From: Prionace glauca
Taxonomy: Eukaryota > Chordata > Chondrichthyes > Carcharhiniformes > Carcharhinidae
DNA: 64,000 nt
Reading direction: 5' to 3'
Assembly (NCBI GenBank): GCA_037974335.1
Contig: CM075760.1
Span: 41,043,603-41,107,602 of the forward strand
Position numbers and translations under genes: made by a program. The notes beneath the pieces are model-generated. The model worked only from the letters and a program-made list of their open reading frames with translations, was not told where the DNA came from and searched no databases. Below, piece by piece: positions 42,225 to 52,984 of the stretch; within the stretch, counting starts at the first letter, position 1; the number at the start of each line of letters is the position of its first letter.

Positions 42225-42475
42225 TATGAATTGATGATAACTGGGGAATTGGAACAACCTCGCCTGAAAATTCCTCTCCAAGACACTCACAAACATCACT
42301 TGGACCACTCCTTTACTTACGCTGCGTCGGAGTCCAGGAACACCCTCCCTAAGAGCACGGTCGGTGTACCTACACTGCAGGTTCTGCAGCAATTGAATAA
42401 GGCGGTTCACCACCAGCTTACTGAATGCAATTAGCAATGGGGAATAAATGGGGGCCGAGGCAACGTCGCTTTCTT
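42225..42475 (+). mobile_element. Second LINE family, 3' end
   Basis: AACACCCTCCCTAAGAGCAC, GTGTACCTACACTGCAGG and GCAATTAGCAATGGGGAATA match the 3' signature also seen at 50440-51165. Confidence 0.7.
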
Positions 42476-43319
42476 ATCACAGAGTAATTGTAAATATATT
42501 CCTCATTATATATGAATGAGATCTGGTGAATGAAATTATTAAATTGCAAATGGATGGTAATTGGTGAAAATAATTACGATCTTTCTGAACTTTTTTTATA
42601 TTCTCCTTATTCGTATCATTAATTACTCAGCACTGTCTCAGTTCATGTCTAAGAAGTTGCTATATCAGTAAAACTGTGCGAGATACTGCCTCAGTTTTAT
42701 TCTCCTTGACAATGTTATTTTTAAAACTGTTTCTTTCACGGGATATGGGTCTGATTGGAATTTGGCATTTGACCATCCCCACATGGCACTTGGCACTAAC
42801 ACATTACTATTTTCTTGAACCAGGCCCCTGTTTATCTTAAAATACAGCCTGGCTCTGTTAATACTCTGCTAGACCAGAGCTCAGTTTACATTGCACACGG
42901 CATTCTCTCTGGTTATGTAATATTTGATACTCACCCTATATATATTTCACTGTGGCAATTTTGTTCCTGCACTAACTATGCCTCTCTTTGAATTAGGTTT
43001 GTTTTACTTCACGGTTTTGTGAGAAGAAGAGATAATATGTTGGGATAAAAAAGATTGTTATCAGGCAAGATCCAGAAACGGGCAGTATTGGATCAGCAGT
43101 ATTTTATTGTGCTGTAATTTTCTTTGTTTTTTTGTTCTTCATTGACAGTGAATGCTACACAGGACTTGATATCCACTTTCATTGCAGCCAGCAGAAGTAG
43201 ATTTCAGATTTCTTTTCCAGTGTCCAAAACCTCACACGGTTTGTCCTTGCAGAAGGATGCAGAGAATTGTGCTCTCCCAGCCACTTTAATCATTACTGGC
43301 ATTGACCAGTGCAGTAAAA

Positions 43320-43600
43320 ACTGAGACCATGTCTAATACAATATAAACGTGGATATGGACAATTGCAGAAATAAGATTGCATCGACTTTGATACAAACAG
43401 AGAGAGATCTAAATTAATATAAACAGAGACAATGTCTCGTTTAATATAAACAGAAACATAGTGACATACAATATAAGCAGGGACAGCGTCTAATTTAGTA
43501 CAGACAGATAATATATCCAATTTACTATGTGCAAAGACAGACAACATAACATTCTACATGCAAGATAGAATGAGTTAGGGTCCAGTGGAAAATAAACGAA
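43320..43600 (-). repeat. Minisatellite of about 28-bp units
   Basis: Successive units end AATATAAAC, AATATAAAC, AATATAAGC, and repeat ACAGAGACAATGTCTaATTTA-like text. The same unit in opposite orientation makes up 60.5-61.5 kb. Diverged, noncoding. Before it, 42480-43320 shows nothing recognised. Confidence 0.65.
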
Positions 43601-43669
43601 GGCATGGCTCATAATACGAGCTGACACAGGGTAAATTTACTGTAATATAAAGATACTGGTTCAATCCCC

Positions 43670-44265
43670 ATGAAATTTGTAAAGACGGCCGACTCTCCCA
43701 TCAAAATCTTACAGGACAGGAGTAACATGGGGTTCGCTGCAGAATGCAAAGTCCCCTCTGTACTGGCAAATTAATAACTCCTAAATCAGGAATAGCATGA
43801 GTGAGATGCAAAGAGAATCTCCCTCTAAACTATCCAATTCAAACGTTCTTACAACATTATACTGTCTATAAACAGAGTGAAACTCCGTCTATAAATCTGT
43901 TCAAACAAAATTAAGGCAGAAAGAGCATGGACACTCTTCTATGTAAAAACTCTCCTGCACTCTTCCTTCAGAGATCCAAGAGGCAGGCTTAAATTAGTGT
44001 TAGGTATAGGGGAAAGAGCCGTCCACACAGTTCCACAAAACACATCCAGGCTTGGTACAACAGAGATTAGATACGGATTAAATCTTCCCTGACAAAGATA
44101 TATCAACCATTCATAAACCAGGAACAATGAGTTCAGACGCAGAGTAAATATTCCTCTACTCTGTCCAGTCAATACTCCAAGGACAGGGACAACACCGGCT
44201 AAATATCGGGAAAGATTCCACATTGAATCCATATCACCAGGTGGAACCGAGGTTAGGTGCAGAAG
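43670..44265 (-). repeat. Diverged minisatellite of about 70-bp units
   Basis: Repeating order of CCAATCAA(A), ACAGGGACA, CAC-GG-TA, and CAGAGTAAA-CTCC words (for example 43695, 44110-44210). Noncoding. Confidence 0.5.
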
Positions 44266-44409
44266 AAAATGTTTCAAGCATTTCAAGATCATTGATTTCT
44301 CAAGAGATCTTTTAGAGTAAATCTCAGTCATGGATTCCTATTTCTGGAATTATATTCTTTTAGAAACCTGTACCTGTGGCTGAGAGAATACATTGGGCAA
44401 ACATTGATT

Positions 44410-44485
44410 TTATCGAGCCCGGGGCAGGCTCGAGGGGCTAGATGGCCTACTCCTGCTCCCATTTCTTACGTTCTTATGTTCTTTT
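44410..44485 (+). mobile_element. CR1-type LINE, extreme 3' end
   Basis: GGGGCAGGCTCGAGGGGCTA, ATGGCCTACTCCTGCTCCCA and TTCTTACGTTCTTATG. Only the last 75 bp remain. DNA from 44490 to 45255 shows nothing recognised. Confidence 0.85.
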
Positions 44486-45257
44486 GCTGTGGAGTGAAGA
44501 CGATGAACCATCGTGGAGAGTCAAGACGCAGAAACAGACAGGAGAAAGACAGAGAAAGAGATGAAACACAGGAGATGTTCTGTGTTTTCTGTGTCATTAC
44601 ATTTCGGGATCAGAGGGATTATTTCCTAATTCTGAACATAGATATCATCATGATATTTTTCCTCACATAACTGATGAATAAATAATGTTGAAAAACAATC
44701 ATTACTGGAATCCGTTGATTGATTTGCATGATTGTCTCTATTTCTGTGCTGTGTTGGTGGGGAAATATTTGTTGTGTTTTTGTCAGTCAACAATCTAATT
44801 TGGAATTGCTATTCTTGTATTTATTTACATAAATACCTCACTGTTTACAATGAAATGTTCATGACAGAAAAACCAGATAAACCGTCACTTATTGATCAGT
44901 TTCAACTCAAAATAGCGATTTATTTTAAGAATTTTAACAGTTGAATAAAACTGAATAAAATAACATATGAATAGAACTTTTTGAACATTCATAACTCCGG
45001 CTGTACTTAACTACAATAAAATAAGACATTTCATTTCAGAATTAGTTCTGAAAGTTCTGATGTCACAATTAATAAAGTATCTGTGAACAGGCTGATATTC
45101 CACTGAATGATAATCTGATTTAGGATTTAATCTGTTTAAACTCGACAAGTTAAATAAAAAAAACAGATCTGATGTCTGAAATATTCTTTCACAAATAGTG
45201 ATCACACTCACACGAGGGAAGAATAAAAAATGTGGTTATCACGAAGAGATACAATTA

Positions 45258-45740
45258 TTTTTGCTCCGTCACAGGCGACAGGGAAGCGAGTTCGATTCTA
45301 ACATTGGGTGACTGTGTGTGGTTTTCACATTCTATCCATATCCATGTGAGTTTCCTCCGAGTGCTCCAGTTTCCTTCCACAGTCCCAGGATGTGCAGGTT
45401 AGGTGGATTGGCTGTGATAAATTGCCCCTTAGCGCCCAATGATGTGCAAATTAGAATCATAGAATCCCTACAGTGCAGAAGTAGAGCATTTGGTTCATCA
45501 AGTCTGCTATCCGGCAGAGCATCCTTCCCAGGCCCAATGTAAATTGTCTATGTTAAATTTCCTGTTAGTGTCCAATAATGTGTAGGTTCGGGGGATTAGC
45601 CTGTGAATATGTATGGTTGCCGGGATCGGATGAAAGCTTGCCTAGGTAGGATGCCCTGCTGGAGAGCCCGCTGCAGAGTTATTGGACCGAATGACCATGT
45701 TGAACTGTAGGGATTCTATGATTTTATGCTTCTATGATCA
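45258..45740 (+). mobile_element. tRNA-derived SINE interrupted by a second repeat
   Basis: Head with degenerate B box (CGAGTTCGATTCTAAC), body (TTTCCTTCCACAGTCCCAGG, AAATTGCCCCTTAGCGCCCA), then a foreign block at about 45453-45545 (CATAGAATCCCTACAGTGCA), then a second SINE 3' body ending TGAACTGTAGGGATTCTATG. Probably two SINE copies side by side or nested. Confidence 0.7.
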
Positions 45741-46417
45741 AGCAGACCAGTGATTATATTCACATTAATCTCAGCGATTCCAAAGTATTACAAATTATGG
45801 GGGAATTTGAATGTATAGAACATTTTACCCGACCTCATGTCGCCCCAAAGTTATTAAAACTCACTGAGGTACCTTTGCTGAATTTAGTCGCTGTTCTCAT
45901 GTTGTAACTGACCAGGTACGTTACGTACCACAAACTCCCACAAACCCGGTTGTGATAAGTGGCCAACAAATTTGCGATTTTATTTGACAAATGAGGTTTT
46001 GGGTCGGATATTGGACAGAACAGACTTGCTGTTCATAATTATATCAAGAGATTTTACATCCTGGCTTTGATGTTAAATACGAATCTGGTTCTCTTTCTCT
46101 GATGATATCCATTGAGATGCTGAGGAGCGCTGTTGCTGTTTTAGTTTTAGATTTCCGGAATCTGCAGCAATTTGCACTGATTTTATTGAATCTCTGGATG
46201 CGAGTGTCACTGACAAAGCTAACATTAATTGGTGATTGTGAACACCTTGCTGAAACCTGCCCTCTGGATGGGTGACTTTCTACTGCAGGTTTAATACAAC
46301 TGGGTGGATTTCTCGGATATTTCAGTGGTGGTGAAGGGTTATTTTCATCACATGGAACTGGAGTCTGTGTAGGACAGACAGAAGAAAGATAGGAATACTC
46401 GGTTTATAGTTATTTGC

Positions 46418-46836
46418 AAAGAGAAGATGTTGTTTGAAGTATAAAAACAATTCTGTAGATTCTGGAATTCAAACCCAAAGAGAAAATGCTGGAAAATCTC
46501 AGTAGGCCTGGCAATATTTGTAAGAAGAGGGAACAGCTGACGTTTCGAGTCCAGATGTCCTGAGACTGTCCAGCATTTTCTCTTTATGTTGTTTTAAGCG
46601 TCTTTGGGTGGAATAAATTGATTCTGAATCTCTGGGGCGGAGGAATTGTGGGTTGATCCAAGACTATCATACTGAAGGAGAGACTATAAACACTATCAGG
46701 GACTGGTCGGACCCAGACCATCCAGTTGCTGCCCATATTGAACACTTTGTCTTTACAGCTCAGTCTCAGGGAGCCTCAGGGATGCCCGGTTTCTGCCTCT
46801 GGCTGAGTCAACACAACCTCTGATTCGACACTTTAA
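46418..46836 (-). pseudogene. VH pseudogene, remnant of a second Ig cluster
   Basis: Minus strand. 46700-46836 aligns with framework 1 to 2 of the intact VH: a QPEAETGHP-GSLRLSC-like frame and the WMVWVRP segment. 46583-46640 matches framework 3 (RF--SKD equivalent), and 46418-46440 matches codons TSNNIFSL. It is split by a foldback insertion at 46440-46580, has deletions in the CDR2 region, and lacks a leader and RSS that I can identify. Same orientation and flanks as the intact cluster, so it is the product of block duplication. Confidence 0.85.
46440..46582. mobile_element. Foldback insertion within the VH pseudogene
   Basis: AAAGAGAAAATGCTGG at the left end is inverted as CCAGCATTTTCTCTTT at the right end (about 15-bp arms). 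It interrupts the VH at TGTTTGAAG, with a similar TGTTTTAAG beyond, a probable target-site duplication. The inside carries the CAGCTGACGTTTCGAGTCCA text of the 42063 repeat. Confidence 0.75.
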
Positions 46837-46859
46837 AAAAAAACTATGAAAAGAAAACA

Positions 46860-47148
46860 CACCTCACCCCGGACACAGTCTCTCACCTTTTTCCATCGGG
46901 AACTAGGTAAAAAACAAAGTCTGAAAACAATACAAACCGACTCAGAAACAATTTCTTTACAGCTGCAATCAGATTTTTGAATGGATCTACCTCGCATTAA
47001 ATTGATATTTTTCTAGACCCGAGCTATGACTGCAGCATAATATTCTTCACTCTCTCCCTTCCTTCTCTATGCACGGTATGCTCTGTCTGTATAGTGCGCA
47101 AGACTGTGTACTAATGTGTGTGATAATAATAAATCAAATAAAATATAT
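46860..47148 (+). mobile_element. Interspersed repeat with AATAAATCAAAT tail
   Basis: Present in copy B of the segmental duplication and absent from copy A, so it inserted after the duplication. Ends ATAATAATAAATCAAATAAA. Inside are TTTTTGAATGGATCTACCTC and CTTCTCTATGCACGGTATGC. A retrotransposed noncoding repeat; family not assigned. Confidence 0.6.
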
Positions 47149-47604
47149 CAAAAAACACCGAGGATTATTCCCAGTGAATTGATTGCTGACACTGGAATAT
47201 TCTACAGACAAACTAACACTGAGGCAGAAAGAGTGAGATCCATTGGAACGTCTCTGCTAGTCCAAAAGGTGAAATTATATTTGAGCCTCTGTTATAGAGA
47301 AAAAGCACTTTGATTGTAAATCAAGTCCCTTAATTCTGTACCCCCCTTCACAAGAGAATAGACATAAAGAAGATAACATGACCTTATCGGGGTAAAAACG
47401 TCAGTCTGATTTGCACATTGCAGCAAAAATATAATCCATTTGAAGAATTATTATCGATTTATGTAACTAATTGCTGGAATAATTTTATTTCAGGGATGGG
47501 TAGCTGTCACTGTAATTTGGGACTGGATACAAAAAGGAGGGAAGAAATGGCATCATGTTATCGCGAGGCAATTAATGCACAAACTTAACTAATGTTCTCA
47601 GGAC

Positions 47605-47845
47605 CTGACTTCGAATCCCACCACCACAGATGGTGGGATTTAAATTCAGTAAAAAAAGCATCTGGAAATAAGAATCCACTTATGGTCATGATATCATTGT
47701 CGATTGTGTAAAAACCTACCTGCTTCACTAATGTATTTTAGAGAAGGGAATCTGCCGTCCTTACCTGGTCTGGCCTATGTGTGATCCAAGAGCCACAGCA
47801 ATGTGATTGGCTCTCACTGCCTTCGGACAAGAAGTAGGCAATAAA
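47605..47845 (+). mobile_element. Interspersed SINE-like repeat (family B)
   Basis: GACTTCGAATCCCACCACCA, CATTGTCGATTGTGTAAAAA, CTGCCGTCCTTACCTGGTCT and GCCACAGCAATGTGATTGGC. Plus orientation, absent from copy A at the equivalent place. Confidence 0.7.
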
Positions 47846-47871
47846 TTCTGAACAGTCAAAGGTGCCCATGT

Positions 47872-48173
47872 CCATAGAATCATTACAGAGCAGAAGAAGG
47901 CCTTTTGGCCTAACAGGCCCAAACCCACAACATTCCCACCTCAGTCTATCCCCATCACCCCACTTATATTCCCTGCTAATTCTCTTGTCACGATTGGACA
48001 ATTCATCATCGTGGATCAACCTAAGCGGCATATCCTTGAACAATGTGAGTAAATGAGCAGGCAATTGGAGAATATGCAGAATCCACACAGACAGACCCAA
48101 ACCGGGAGTTGAACCCGGGTCCCTGGCGCTTTGAGGCAGAAACCCTAACATATATGCCACCATGCCATCCACA
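47872..48173 (-). mobile_element. tRNA-derived SINE, near full length
   Basis: The minus strand starts GGCATGGTGGCATATATGTT, with B box CCGGGTTCAACTCCCGG, and ends with GGCCTTCTTCTGCTCTGTAA. Its tRNA-like head resembles a real tRNA but lacks a cloverleaf. Confidence 0.88.
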
Positions 48174-49459
48174 AATTAATTCAAAAAGGACAATCCTCAT
48201 GTGATGCAATATTACACGTTAGATTTCCCCAAAGGCTCCTTTACCCTGTGAAAATTAACACTGAAAGAAAACTGGTGGACTTATAATTAATTGAGCTGAC
48301 AGGGAAACATGACATCGACATCAACCTTTGACAGAGAATTTATAGAATCCGAATGGACACGGTGATCAGGAAAGTTCTTTGTCAACATCCAAATCATTGC
48401 TGCTCATTTTATTGGCCACCGGCTGTAGAACATTCACTGGTAGTGGGAACTGAGGATATTAGGACTTTGTGGATATTGCACAATATCACAAAAAATAAAT
48501 GTTTTGTCTTCCACTAAACCAGGCCGATTCTTCGCTCATTGGCAGCTATGAGAGCGACTGTTAATTAATCGAAATCAGATTGTGCTGGACAACAGAACAT
48601 GGTGCTGATCAGGTATAAGAGAGGTTGTCTTTTTAAAGAGGTGCAGAACACTGAGAATATTCCAGGAATCCGCGCTTTTCAAGACAATTGTATGATATTA
48701 TTTTAGTTTTAATTATTTTCATTTTGGGGCCATTGCACTGATCTCATTGGACTGAGGGGGTGGGGAGGTCAAAATCTCTTCCTTGCAGGTAATGACGTTA
48801 CTCACAAAGTGGCTTTAATTGTTGGAAGGACATTTATTTGGAAGTTATACAAATGAAATAGCATCTGGCCAATTTACTCGTTCGCCATATTGTTTAATCA
48901 CAGTGCTGCCCTTAAAATATTTTCGAGGAAGGAATACCATTTAAAAACGTGTCTTAATTATGGGAGTCAAGCATTTATTGTATAACTGGATAAGTCCCAT
49001 TTAATCCTTACATATTCACGTTAATCTGTCCCACGCAGTATTTGGCAGCAGTCCAACGTGCTGCCAACTGCCCGAAGATATTTACAGGAAGCATCTGACG
49101 GTGTTTGTTCAGTAAGTCAAAGATCTGTTTCCTTAGTACTGAACAGTTGGCTGCAAGCCAACTTCAAACTTTTAGCATTGTCAATAGAGCCTATTTATAA
49201 ACAAATCTGCCCAGCAACAACTGGAGGCAATCTAAATTATTATTTTTAAAGCTGTGAACCGATATGAATGCTTCCCATTTCATTGGAAAAGAAAGCTACC
49301 CAGATTCTCTGGCACCTTGTTAGTAACAATGATGATCTCTCCAACCCAACAATACATTGTGATGGATGGATAGAAATAAATACAGGCAGATTGTGAGAGT
49401 TGATTCAGAGAGGTGATATATCTTATACTGCATAAATATGTAGGCTGGTGTTTTATTTC

Positions 49460-49745
49460 ACTTTGTTCTTCCATGGGACGTGGGAGTCCCTGGAAAGAAC
49501 AACATTTGTTTCCTGTGCTTAATTCCTTTTCAGCTGAGTGGTGTGTTAGGGCATCTCAGAAGGCATTGCCCAGTTATATATATGGCGGTCCATCTTGAGT
49601 TACACCCTGCTGAGACCAAGTAGGGATGGCACATGCCCTTCATTGGGGAATCAGAGGGTTATCTCGTCGCTATCAGTATGAATCAAAATTTATTGATTGA
49701 ATTCAAATTCCACCTGCTGCCATGGTCGGATTTAATCTCAATTTA
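49460..49745 (-). mobile_element. Interspersed SINE-like repeat (family B)
   Basis: Counterpart of 40185-40505 in the duplicated block, ending in CAAATTCCACCTGCTGCCAT. Confidence 0.55.
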
Positions 49746-49772
49746 ATTTAATTTAATTTAATTTAATTTAAT
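49741..49772. repeat. (ATTTA)n microsatellite
   Basis: Six pentamers of ATTTA at the junction between a family-B repeat and an internal LINE fragment. Confidence 0.9.
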
Positions 49773-50325
49773 TCCAGAGATTCACCACCCTTTGAGTGAA
49801 GAAGTTCCTCCTCAACTTCATTCTAAACTGCCGCCCCCCCCCCCCTATCTTGAGGCTGTGCCCTCTCGTCCTGCTGTCCTTTCTGAGAGGGAAGAATCTC
49901 TCTACCTCTACCCTATCCATCCCCTTCATTATCTTATACGTCTCGATAAGATCCCCCCTCAAACTTCTAAATTCCAACGAGTACAGACCCAGTCTATTCA
50001 GCCTCTCTTCAAAGTTCAACCCCCTCATCTCCGGTATCAGCCTAGTGAACCTCCTCTGCATTCCCTCCAAGGCCAAAATATCTTTGTGCAGGTGCGGTGC
50101 CCAAAACTGCACACAGTACTCCAGCTGCGGCCTCAGCAGTACCCTGTATAGTTGCAGCAAGACCTCCCTACTTTTCTATCCTTTCCCCCTCGCTGTGAAG
50201 GCCAGCATTCCATTCGCCTTCCTGATCACGTGCTGCACCTGCAGACTGGGTTTTTGCGACTCATGCACAAGGACCCCCAGGTCCCTCTGCACCATAGCAT
50301 GCTGCAGCTTTTCGCCCTAGAAAAA
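49773..50325 (-). mobile_element. CR1-type LINE, internal fragment without 3' UTR
   Basis: The open frame 49768-50160 encodes LLRPQLEYCVQFWAPHLHKD, MQRRFTRLIPEMRGLNFEER, RVEVERFFPLRKDSRTRGHS and RRNFFTQRVVNLWN. It stops before the C-terminus, and the usual 3' UTR and terminal repeat are absent. Bounded by (ATTTA)n on the left and TTTATTTATTTTT on the right. Confidence 0.9.
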
Positions 50326-50439
50326 GTAATCCTCCCACTATTATTTATTTTTGAGAATTTATTTATTTTTATTTATTTTTATGAATTTTTACTATTTATT
50401 TTTGTGAATGGAGAATTATTGGTAATATTGGCGTCAGGC

Positions 50440-51165
50440 GATGACCATCTCCAAAAAGGGGGAATCTGACCGTTGCCCCTTGTCACTCAATGATATTGCA
50501 ACACTGAATCAACAAGTAACAACATCTTCGAGGTTACCATTGGCTAATCGCTATGTTAGCTGGGTATATACATGCTCCAGCTGGAATATCAGCTCAGCCT
50601 GCTGTGAGTAACCCACCTCCTAACTCCCCAAACCTGTGCACCAGCTGCACGACACATATTAGGGGACAAAAACGGTTCTCTCCACTTACTTGAAGCTCAA
50701 ACAGCTCAAACAACATTCAAAAATCTTCATCCCATTCAGGCCAAAGCAGTCGGCTTGACAGGAATAACATTTGCAAATGTTCACCCCCAGCACCACACAG
50801 AGCATCATTATGTACCATCTACAAGTTTCACTTCCGAACCTCACCAAGGCTCCTTAAAAAGCCACACGGTGGGTTGCTATTTGCAAGAACAGGGTAACAG
50901 TTACCAGGAAATATCACCTATAAATTCCCCTCCAAGTTAGTCATATACCTGATGTGGAAATATATCATCCTTCCATCACAGTCGCGGGACCGTGATCCCA
51001 GAACTCCCTCTGTCACAGGACTGTATGGGTATCTGCACCACAGGATCTACAGCAATTCAAGAAGGTAGCTTACCACCAGTTTAGTGAAGGCAATGAGGAA
51101 TAGGCAACAAATACTGACTAGGCCAGCAACGTCCATATCCCTTAAATTAAAACATCAACATATCG
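50440..51165 (+). mobile_element. Second LINE family, 3' third
   Basis: Begins with coding text GCGATGACCATCTCCAA, runs through a CATGCTCCAGC segment, then the 3' body (GCACCACACAGAGCATCATT, GAACTCCCTCTGTCACAGG, GGCAATGAGGAATAGGCAAC). 58100-58910 holds an earlier part of the same family. Closed frames. Confidence 0.7.
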
Positions 51166-51356
51166 ATATTTGTGAATGGATGATAACTAATGAACGCAAT
51201 TGGGTATCTTTGTAAATGGATGGCAATTGGTGAAAATAAATATCAACTTTCTCAACATTTACCACCGCTTTCTCTGCGAGAAGATAGGTTCCGTTCCACA
51301 GGAGATTCATGATTCAGAAACATCACACTATCCGAAGACAAGGAAGAAGAGACGGC

Positions 51357-52065
51357 AACATAGAACATAGAACATAGAACATTACAGTGCAGAACAGGCC
51401 CTTCGGCCCACGATGTTGCGCCGACCAGTTACAAAACAATGACCCACTAGCCTAAACCAATCCCTTTTCATCCATAAACCTATCCACAGATCTTTTAAAC
51501 GCCCCCAAACTAGGTGCATTTACAACTGCAGCTGGCAGGGCATTCCAGTCCCTCACCACCCTCTGGGTAAAGAACCTACCCCTGACATCTGTCCTATAAC
51601 TACCCCCCCCTTAATTTAAAATCGTGCCCCCTCGTGCTAGCTTTCTCCATCCTAGGAAAAAGGCTATCACTATCTACCCTGTCTAAACCTCTAATCATCT
51701 TATATGTTTCAATGAGATCCCCTCTTAGCCGCCTTCTTTCCAGCGAAAACAACCCCAAATCTCTCAGTCTCTCCTCATAGGATCTCCCCTCCATACCAGG
51801 CAACATCCTGGTAAACCTCCTCTGCACCCTCTCCAAAGCCTCCACATCCTTCCTGTAATGTGGGGACCAGAACTGCACACAAAACTCCAAGTGCGGCCGC
51901 ACCAGAGATGTGCACAGTTGCATCATGACGCTGCGACTCTAAATTCAATCCCCCTACCAATAAACGCCAAAACTCCGTATGCCTTCTTAACAACCTTATC
52001 CACTTGATTCCCAACTTTCAGGGATCTATGTACACATACACCTAGATCCCTCTGCTCCATCTGTA
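51357..52065 (-). mobile_element. CR1-type LINE 3' region (subfamily with CATAGAACATAGAAC end)
   Basis: The open frame 51600-51926 encodes LVRPHLEFCVQFWSPHYRKD, LERVQRRFTRMLPGMEGRSY and RVDSDSLFPRMEKASTRGHD. The 3' end has three copies of CATAGAA in tandem. Minus strand, same subfamily as 23785-24527. 52066-52440 shows nothing recognised. Confidence 0.92.
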
Positions 52066-52441
52066 GGTGTATCTCAATCTCATTACGGGACAGGCCTTTG
52101 ATAGGATGACAATTGTGTTACTCATCTGCTTGAAGACCGGAATTAACCTGAAGCGCAGTGTTTTGTTTATGTTGGGAGATATACATATTATAGCCATACA
52201 TGGATGAATCTCAGTAAGACATTCGATACTAACATCAGGTCAGAGACGACAACATTTGGGGGTACTAAGCTCTCCATCAGAAAATTCTCAGTCTCATTTA
52301 TGACACAGAAAAGGACAATTTACAACACAACTGATAGCTTCACGGACAACACTTAGGGTTGTATCAACCTCTCAAAAATTGTCCTCCTCAGTCATCAACA
52401 AATGTGAAATGTGAAGAAAAGACACCAAGCTAAAATGAATA

Positions 52442-52600
52442 GAGCAAAGAACAAAGAACAAAGAACAACACAGCACAGGAAACAGGCCCCTCGGCCCAAC
52501 GAGCCCACACCGCCATCTTAACAATGTGTTTTTCCTCCTCCACCCTTGACCCGTGTCTATGCTTATGGTACCCCCATTGGAAACCAGATTAAGGGGAGAA
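52442..52600 (-). mobile_element. LINE 3' end fragment (AAAGAACAAAGAAC terminus)
   Basis: Terminal tandem ACAAAGAACAAAGAACAA next to CAGCACAGGAAACAGGCCCC and TCGGCCCAACGAGCC, the 3' UTR wording of a CR1 subfamily. Confidence 0.65.
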
Positions 52601-52604
52601 TAAT

Positions 52605-52745
52605 TTAGGGACAATTTGTTACACCAGTCAGCCTAATAACACTTCTTTGGGGTGTGGGAGGAAACCGGGACAGCCGGAGAAAACTCACGCAACCACAGGG
52701 AGAATGTGCAGTTTCCCACAGACACTGGCCCAAATCCATGTATCT
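52605..52745 (-). mobile_element. tRNA-derived SINE, central part
   Basis: Reverse complement: CCGGTTTCCTCCCACACCCC, a GCACATTCTCCCTGTGG segment, and a degraded tail. Head missing. Confidence 0.7.
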
Positions 52746-52984
52746 GGACAACGAACGGTGATAGTCACTGAGCTGTTGTGGTGCCCATCTGCTGGTCCAT
52801 TTTGAAGCAGACACAAACGACGCAAAGTACTAGGCCACTCTCGAAACATCCAAGAGCAGCCCACGCATGACCCACAGTGTGCATGCCCCTCGTTAGACAA
52901 CAAGGTGGACCGACGCACATGCAGAGTAAAAGAGAAAAATATCAACACATGTAGCATTAGATTTCCAGGAACTTCCTGAGGCTC

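Larger units (their letters stand above)
46418..49745. repeat. Segmental duplication, copy B
   Basis: Partner of 37915-40510, same orientation. It contains the VH pseudogene, then the upstream flank with the same order of anonymous words, ending in the shared family-B repeat. At least four later insertions (foldback, 46860 repeat, 47605 repeat, 47872 SINE) enlarge it. Confidence 0.85.

Noticed and set aside
41810-46400. D, J or C exons belonging to the relic VH cluster
   Set aside because: Scanned for WGQGT-type J text, heptamer-nonamer pairs at 12 or 23 bp, and C-domain Cys-Trp-Cys patterns; none convincing.
47285-47340. A tRNA-Tyr-like anticodon hairpin (CTTTGATTGTAAATCAAG), possibly of mitochondrial origin
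   Set aside because: No matching acceptor, D or T arm could be found around it; chance hairpin more likely.
48100-48175. Possible extra tRNA gene on the minus strand (CCGGGTTCAACTCCCGG)
   Set aside because: It is the tRNA-like head of a SINE; the acceptor strands do not pair and the SINE body follows.
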